Shown piece by piece: positions 47,373 to 49,877 of a DNA stretch of 49,877 nt (the first letter of the stretch is position 1; each line of letters opens with the position of its first letter). The stretch is from positions 4,239,928 to 4,289,804 of the forward strand of contig NZ_LT575476.1 in the NCBI RefSeq assembly GCF_900086655.1. Reading direction: 5' to 3'. The notes beneath the pieces are model-generated. The model searched no databases, had not been told where the DNA came from, and worked only from the letters and a program-made list of their open reading frames with translations. The stretch comes from Paenibacillus tuaregi (GTDB taxonomy: Bacteria; Bacillota; Bacilli; Paenibacillales; Paenibacillaceae). Made by a program: the position numbers and the translations under genes.

Positions 47373-47499
47373 GGCCGATTTTCCTTTCTATACATTATAA
47401 AAGAGAGCTTTAGTACAGATTATAATAATTCTAACCGTTTGTCTCAACAATCAACCAGGTTGCCAGTTATGAGATTTCAAGGAAATGTATAGAATATGC

Positions 47500-47539
47500 A
47501 AAAAAGAACGTTACGATATAAATCATCATAACGTTCTTT
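47500..47539 (-). terminator. Terminator of the tRNA operon
   Basis: AAAGAACGTTA (47503-47513) pairs with TAACGTTCTTT (47529-47539) in an 11-bp stem. On the minus strand TTTTTTGC follows. It lies 14 bases past the last tRNA gene. Confidence 0.9.
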
Positions 47540-47552
47540 CCTGAACATTAAA

Positions 47553-47623
47553 AGCGGGTGATGGGAATCGAACCCACGCTATTAGCTTGGAAGGCTAAAG
47601 TTCTACCATTGAACTACACCCGC
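47553..47623 (-). tRNA. tRNA-Gly (TCC)
   Basis: 71 bases with acceptor GCGGGTG/CACCCGC, anticodon loop CTTCCAA (anticodon TCC) and T-loop GGTTCGATTCC. No CCA is encoded. Last gene of the rRNA-linked array. Confidence 0.96.
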
Positions 47624-47631
47624 AAAATTAG

Positions 47632-47708
47632 TGGTCGGGACGACACGATTTGAACATGCGACCCCCTGGTCCCAAACCAGGTGCTCTACCAAGCTGAGCT
47701 ACGTCCCG
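47632..47708 (-). tRNA. tRNA-Pro (TGG), copy with encoded CCA
   Basis: Acceptor CGGGACG/CGTCCCG, anticodon loop TTTGGGA (TGG), T-loop TGTTCAAATCG, encoded ACCA end. The body is identical to the next gene. Confidence 0.96.
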
Positions 47709-47740
47709 TTACTTGAATGACTACACTTGCAAAATCACAA

Positions 47741-47814
47741 TCGGGACGACACGATTTGAACATGCGACCCCCTGGTCCCAAACCAGGTGCTCTACCAAGC
47801 TGAGCTACGTCCCG
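47741..47814 (-). tRNA. tRNA-Pro (TGG), copy without encoded CCA
   Basis: Same body as the tRNA-Pro at 47632-47708, base for base from CGGGACG to CGTCCCG, but the 3' end reads ATTG rather than ACCA, so CCA must be added by the nucleotidyltransferase. Tandem duplication of a single gene. Confidence 0.95.
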
Positions 47815-47820
47815 ATATAA

Positions 47821-47895
47821 TGGAGCGGACGACGGGAATCGAACCCGCGACCCTCGCCTTGGCAAGGCGATGCTCTACCGCTGAGCCACGTCCGC
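47821..47895 (-). tRNA. tRNA-Gly (GCC)
   Basis: Acceptor GCGGACG/CGTCCGC, anticodon loop CTTGCCA (GCC), encoded CCA. Confidence 0.96.
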
Positions 47896-47900
47896 ATATC

Positions 47901-47984
47901 TGGTGCGCGTGGAGGGACTTGAACCCCCACGTCAAAGACGCTAGATCCTAAGTCTAGTGCGTCTGCCAATTCCGCCACACGCGC
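47901..47984 (-). tRNA. tRNA-Leu (TAG)
   Basis: 84 bases with acceptor GCGCGTG/CACGCGC, anticodon loop CTTAGGA (TAG), long variable arm GCGTCTTTGACGT and encoded CCA. Confidence 0.96.
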
Positions 47985-48021
47985 ACATGTCTTGCATACC
48001 TACCCTTTAATACAGGGTAAA

Positions 48022-48097
48022 TGGTGAGCCATGAAGGACTCGAACCTTCGACACCCTGATTAAAAGTCAGGTGCTCTACCAACTGAGCTAATGGCTC
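48022..48097 (-). tRNA. tRNA-Lys (TTT)
   Basis: Acceptor GAGCCAT/ATGGCTC, anticodon loop CTTTTAA (TTT), encoded CCA. Confidence 0.96.
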
Positions 48098-48167
48098 AAA
48101 TGTTACCGGCCCCCGAAAAGTATTCAGAATTTGCATCAAAGCATTTGCTTCACTTTTGGGGTGATAA

Positions 48168-48242
48168 TGGCTGGGGATATAGGATTCGAACCTATGCGTG
48201 ACGGAGTCAAAGTCCGTTGCCTTACCGCTTGGCTAATCCCCA
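48168..48242 (-). tRNA. tRNA-Gln (TTG)
   Basis: Acceptor TGGGGAT/ATCCCCA, anticodon loop CTTTGAC (TTG), discriminator G followed by encoded CCA. Confidence 0.96.
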
Positions 48243-48249
48243 ATAAAAG

Positions 48250-48323
48250 GGCGATCGATGGGACTTGAACCCACGAGTGCCGGAGCCACAATCCGGTGCG
48301 TTAACCCCTTCGCCACGACCGCC
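48250..48323 (-). tRNA. tRNA-His (GTG)
   Basis: Carries the extra G at -1 opposite discriminator C, acceptor GCGGTCG/CGATCGC with one G-U pair, and anticodon loop ATTGTGG (GTG). No CCA is encoded. Confidence 0.95.
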
Positions 48324-48353
48324 ATAAATCACAAACTATAAAATTAAAAAAAC

Positions 48354-48438
48354 TGGTGGAGGCTGATGGATTCGAACCACCGAACTCGTAGAGAGCAGAT
48401 TTACAGTCTGCCGTGTTTAGCCACTTCACTAAGCCTCC
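48354..48438 (-). tRNA. tRNA-Tyr (GTA)
   Basis: 85 bases with acceptor GGAGGCT/AGCCTCC, anticodon loop CTGTAAA (GTA), long variable arm and encoded CCA. Confidence 0.96.
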
Positions 48439-48444
48439 ATGAAA

Positions 48445-48520
<76 letters not shown>

Positions 48521-48569
48521 ACGGTGCTGAAATTTTATTCAATTCATCCCGATACAGAAGGATGTTAAA

Positions 48570-48646
48570 TGGCGGAGCCGACGGGATTCGAACCCGCGGT
48601 CTCCTGCGTGACAGGCAGGCATGTTAGGCCTCTACACCACGGCTCC
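48570..48646 (-). tRNA. tRNA-Asp (GTC)
   Basis: Acceptor GGAGCCG/CGGCTCC, anticodon loop CTGTCAC (GTC), discriminator G and encoded CCA. Confidence 0.96.
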
Positions 48647-48687
48647 ACACTTTTCAGTAATCCCGTATCCTTAAGAGCAGGATTAAA

Positions 48688-48761
<74 letters not shown>

Positions 48762-48777
48762 TCAGTAAAATATATTA

Positions 48778-48853
48778 TGGTGGAGGCTGAGGGGATCGAA
48801 CCCCCGACCCTCTGCTTGTAAGGCAGATGCTCTCCCAGCTGAGCTAAGCCTCC
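48778..48853 (-). tRNA. tRNA-Val (TAC)
   Basis: Acceptor GGAGGCT/AGCCTCC, anticodon loop CTTACAA (TAC), encoded CCA. Confidence 0.96.
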
Positions 48854-48865
48854 ATAAATATCAAT

Positions 48866-48967
48866 GAAAGTGGTGACCCGTAGGAGATACTCGTTTTTCA
48901 AACGAGACTGCGATGTACTTCTATCGAAGCAGATGCACCGACGAACCCTAATGGGTTCTCATCCCCA
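48866..48967 (-). other. tRNA-Glu-derived chimeric element, non-canonical
   Basis: The 3' part (48866-48888 on the plus strand) equals the CCA end, acceptor 3' strand and flank of the next tRNA-Glu (48984-49006) with one mismatch. The tRNA-Glu 5' half is missing. In its place, on the minus strand, are arms GAACCC-atta-GGGTTC, CTTC-gata-GAAG and CTCGTTT-gaa-AAACGAG, which a GGGGAT/ATCTCC helix (one G-U) could close into a four-way junction. It has no proper tRNA D- or T-loop, so it is not a normal tRNA. Confidence 0.6.
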
Positions 48968-48988
48968 CTTGAAGCTATTTAAAGAAAG

Positions 48989-49063
48989 TGGTGACCCGTA
49001 GGGGATTCGAACCCCTGTTACCTCCGTGAAAGGGAGGTGTCTTAACCCCTTGACCAACGGGCC
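48989..49063 (-). tRNA. tRNA-Glu (TTC)
   Basis: Acceptor GGCCCGT/ACGGGTC, anticodon loop CTTTCAC (TTC), T-arm AGGGGTTCGAATCCCCT, encoded CCA. Confidence 0.96.
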
Positions 49064-49086
49064 ATATTAAAATAATTGAAAACACA

Positions 49087-49178
49087 TGGCGGAGAAAGAG
49101 GGATTCGAACCCTCGAGACGCTTGTGACGCCTACACGATTTCCAATCGTGCTCCTTCGGCCAGCTCGGACACTTCTCC
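49087..49178 (-). tRNA. tRNA-Ser (GGA)
   Basis: 92 bases with acceptor GGAGAAG/CTTTCTCC region, anticodon loop TTGGAAA (GGA), long variable arm GCGTCACAAGCGTC, discriminator G and encoded CCA. Confidence 0.96.
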
Positions 49179-49194
49179 ATGATAGAGGTTGTTG

Positions 49195-49221
49195 TTCCGG
49201 GAAACATTATATTTCCCGGAA
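49195..49221. other. Hairpin between tRNA-Asn and tRNA-Ser
   Basis: TTCCGGGAAA (49195-49204) pairs perfectly with TTTCCCGGAA (49212-49221) around a 7-base loop. No T-tract follows on either strand. It is probably a processing or spacing structure in the tRNA precursor. Confidence 0.55.
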
Positions 49222-49226
49222 CGGTA

Positions 49227-49299
49227 CTCCCCGAACAGGACTCGAACCTGTGACAACTCGATTAACAGTCGAGTGCTCTACCAACTGAGCTATCAGGGA
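49227..49299 (-). tRNA. tRNA-Asn (GTT)
   Basis: Acceptor TCCCTGA/TCGGGGA (one wobble pair), anticodon loop CTGTTAA (GTT), discriminator G. No CCA is encoded. Confidence 0.95.
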
Positions 49300-49302
49300 A
49301 TA

Positions 49303-49378
49303 TGGTGGAGCCAAGCGGGATCGAACCGCTGACCTCCTGCTTGCAAGGCAGGCGCTCTCCCAGCTGAGCTATGGCCCC
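49303..49378 (-). tRNA. tRNA-Ala (TGC)
   Basis: Acceptor GGGGCCA/TGGCTCC (wobble), anticodon loop CTTGCAA (TGC), encoded CCA. Confidence 0.96.
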
Positions 49379-49456
49379 TTATTCACGTCAAAAAGTAATG
49401 TGTGGCTTCAAAGTCTATCCCAGTTACTTTCAGGAATCCCAGAAGTACACAAATTA

Positions 49457-49533
<77 letters not shown>

Positions 49534-49584
49534 TCATTATGTAAGCCATTTTTTAAGGCTACTTTTTCCTGCAAAAGGAATTTT

Positions 49585-49701
49585 GCTTGGCGGCGTCCTA
49601 CTCTCCCAGGACCCTGCGGTCCAAGTACCATCGGCGCTGGAGGGCTTAACGGTCGTGTTCGGGATGGGTACGCGTGGAACCCCTCCGCCATCGCCACCAA
49701 A
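49585..49701 (-). rRNA. rrf: 5S ribosomal RNA
   Basis: 117 bases beginning TTTGGTGGCGATGGCGGAGG and ending GGACGCCGCCAAGC on the minus strand, with the conserved GTACCCATCCCGAACACG loop and the helix I pairing TTTGGTGGCG/CGCCGCCAAG. It heads the tRNA array; the 23S gene should lie just beyond the window's right edge. Confidence 0.96.
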
Positions 49702-49877
49702 CGGGATTTTCCGAGTCATTGCTCTCTGAGTTATCTCAGGTGAATCTCTGACTTCAGAAAAACTAATTCAGGTTTCAGCATCGCCAAATGCTGAAAGCTA
49801 GTTCCTTCTAACCGAAGGCTTGCTTCGGAATAGAAATGAGGTTTGCTCCCTGAAAACTAGATACGAAACGAACTTGC
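49702..49877 (-). other. Spacer between 5S and the expected 23S rRNA gene
   Basis: 176 bases of rRNA spacer. It has an inverted repeat TTTCAGCA-tcgccaaa-TGCTGAAA near 49774-49797, a CCGAAGG-cttg-CTTCGG arm near 49814-49830, and CTGAAAACTAGATACGAAAC near the right edge, a motif common in Firmicute rRNA spacers. No 23S sequence is visible. Confidence 0.6.

Noticed and set aside
48866..48967. A nineteenth functional tRNA gene
   Set aside because: Although the 3' end equals tRNA-Glu, the 5' acceptor strand, D-arm and T-loop are missing, and no usual anticodon stem in register can be built.

Overview
The window looks like a chromosome segment of an endospore-forming, moderate-GC Firmicute, most likely Paenibacillus or a close relative. 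The basis is gene content: dnaE next to ytrHI/ytpI/ytoI, a multi-copy YheC/YheD ATP-grasp array, the cotJABC spore-coat operon, YfkAB, a sufCDSUB operon, a YesM/YesN-type two-component system beside a CUT1 sugar transporter, and an rRNA-linked array of 18 tRNA genes. Many genes have strong AGGAGG-type ribosome binding sites, and GTG and TTG starts are common.

Layout. 1-3220 (-): most of dnaE, cut at its 3' end by the window edge. 3404-4578 (+): ytrH, ytrI and ytpI, with a sigma-E-like promoter. 4584-5921 (-): ytoI. 6075-6815 (-): a small membrane protein and a YheA/YlbF-family protein. 7066-13711 (+): five consecutive YheC/YheD-family ATP-grasp genes with a GNAT acetyltransferase between the fourth and fifth, closed by a bidirectional terminator. 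13794-14480 (-): a HAD phosphatase. 14481-15041: a gene-poor stretch with a copied fragment of cotJC and two terminators arranged like a decayed type I toxin/antitoxin locus. 15042-16218 (-): cotJA-cotJB-cotJC. 16530-24662: a CNNM/CorC protein, YfkAB radical SAM, two HD-GYP proteins, uppP, a YunD-like metallophosphoesterase and a MoaD-MoaE fusion. 24783-31749 (-): a catabolite-controlled sugar ABC transporter with its AraC-type response regulator and sensor kinase. 32125-37321 (-): sufCDSUB with a Fur/PerR-like palindrome at its promoter. 37616-38664 (-): dps and a DUF1802 gene. 38916-41224 (+): mtnK-mtnA of methionine salvage. 41329-43777: small hypothetical proteins, DUF423 and DegV. 43857-47372 (-): a cytoplasmic six-PAS hybrid histidine kinase. 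47553-49701 (-): 5S rRNA followed by 18 tRNA genes, plus one tRNA-like but non-canonical element.

How the genes work together. Sporulation genes recur (ytrHI, the YheC/D array, cotJ). The suf and dps genes handle iron-sulfur assembly and iron storage. The sugar operon is a self-contained sense-and-import unit: the kinase and regulator flank binding protein and permease genes, and a perfect cre match lies in front of the binding-protein gene. No CRISPR array, intact insertion sequence or prophage was seen. The least explained parts are the YheC/D-GNAT array, the 14.6-15.0 kb relic region and the tRNA-like element at 48.9 kb. All functions are inferred by reading the sequence; no database search was run.
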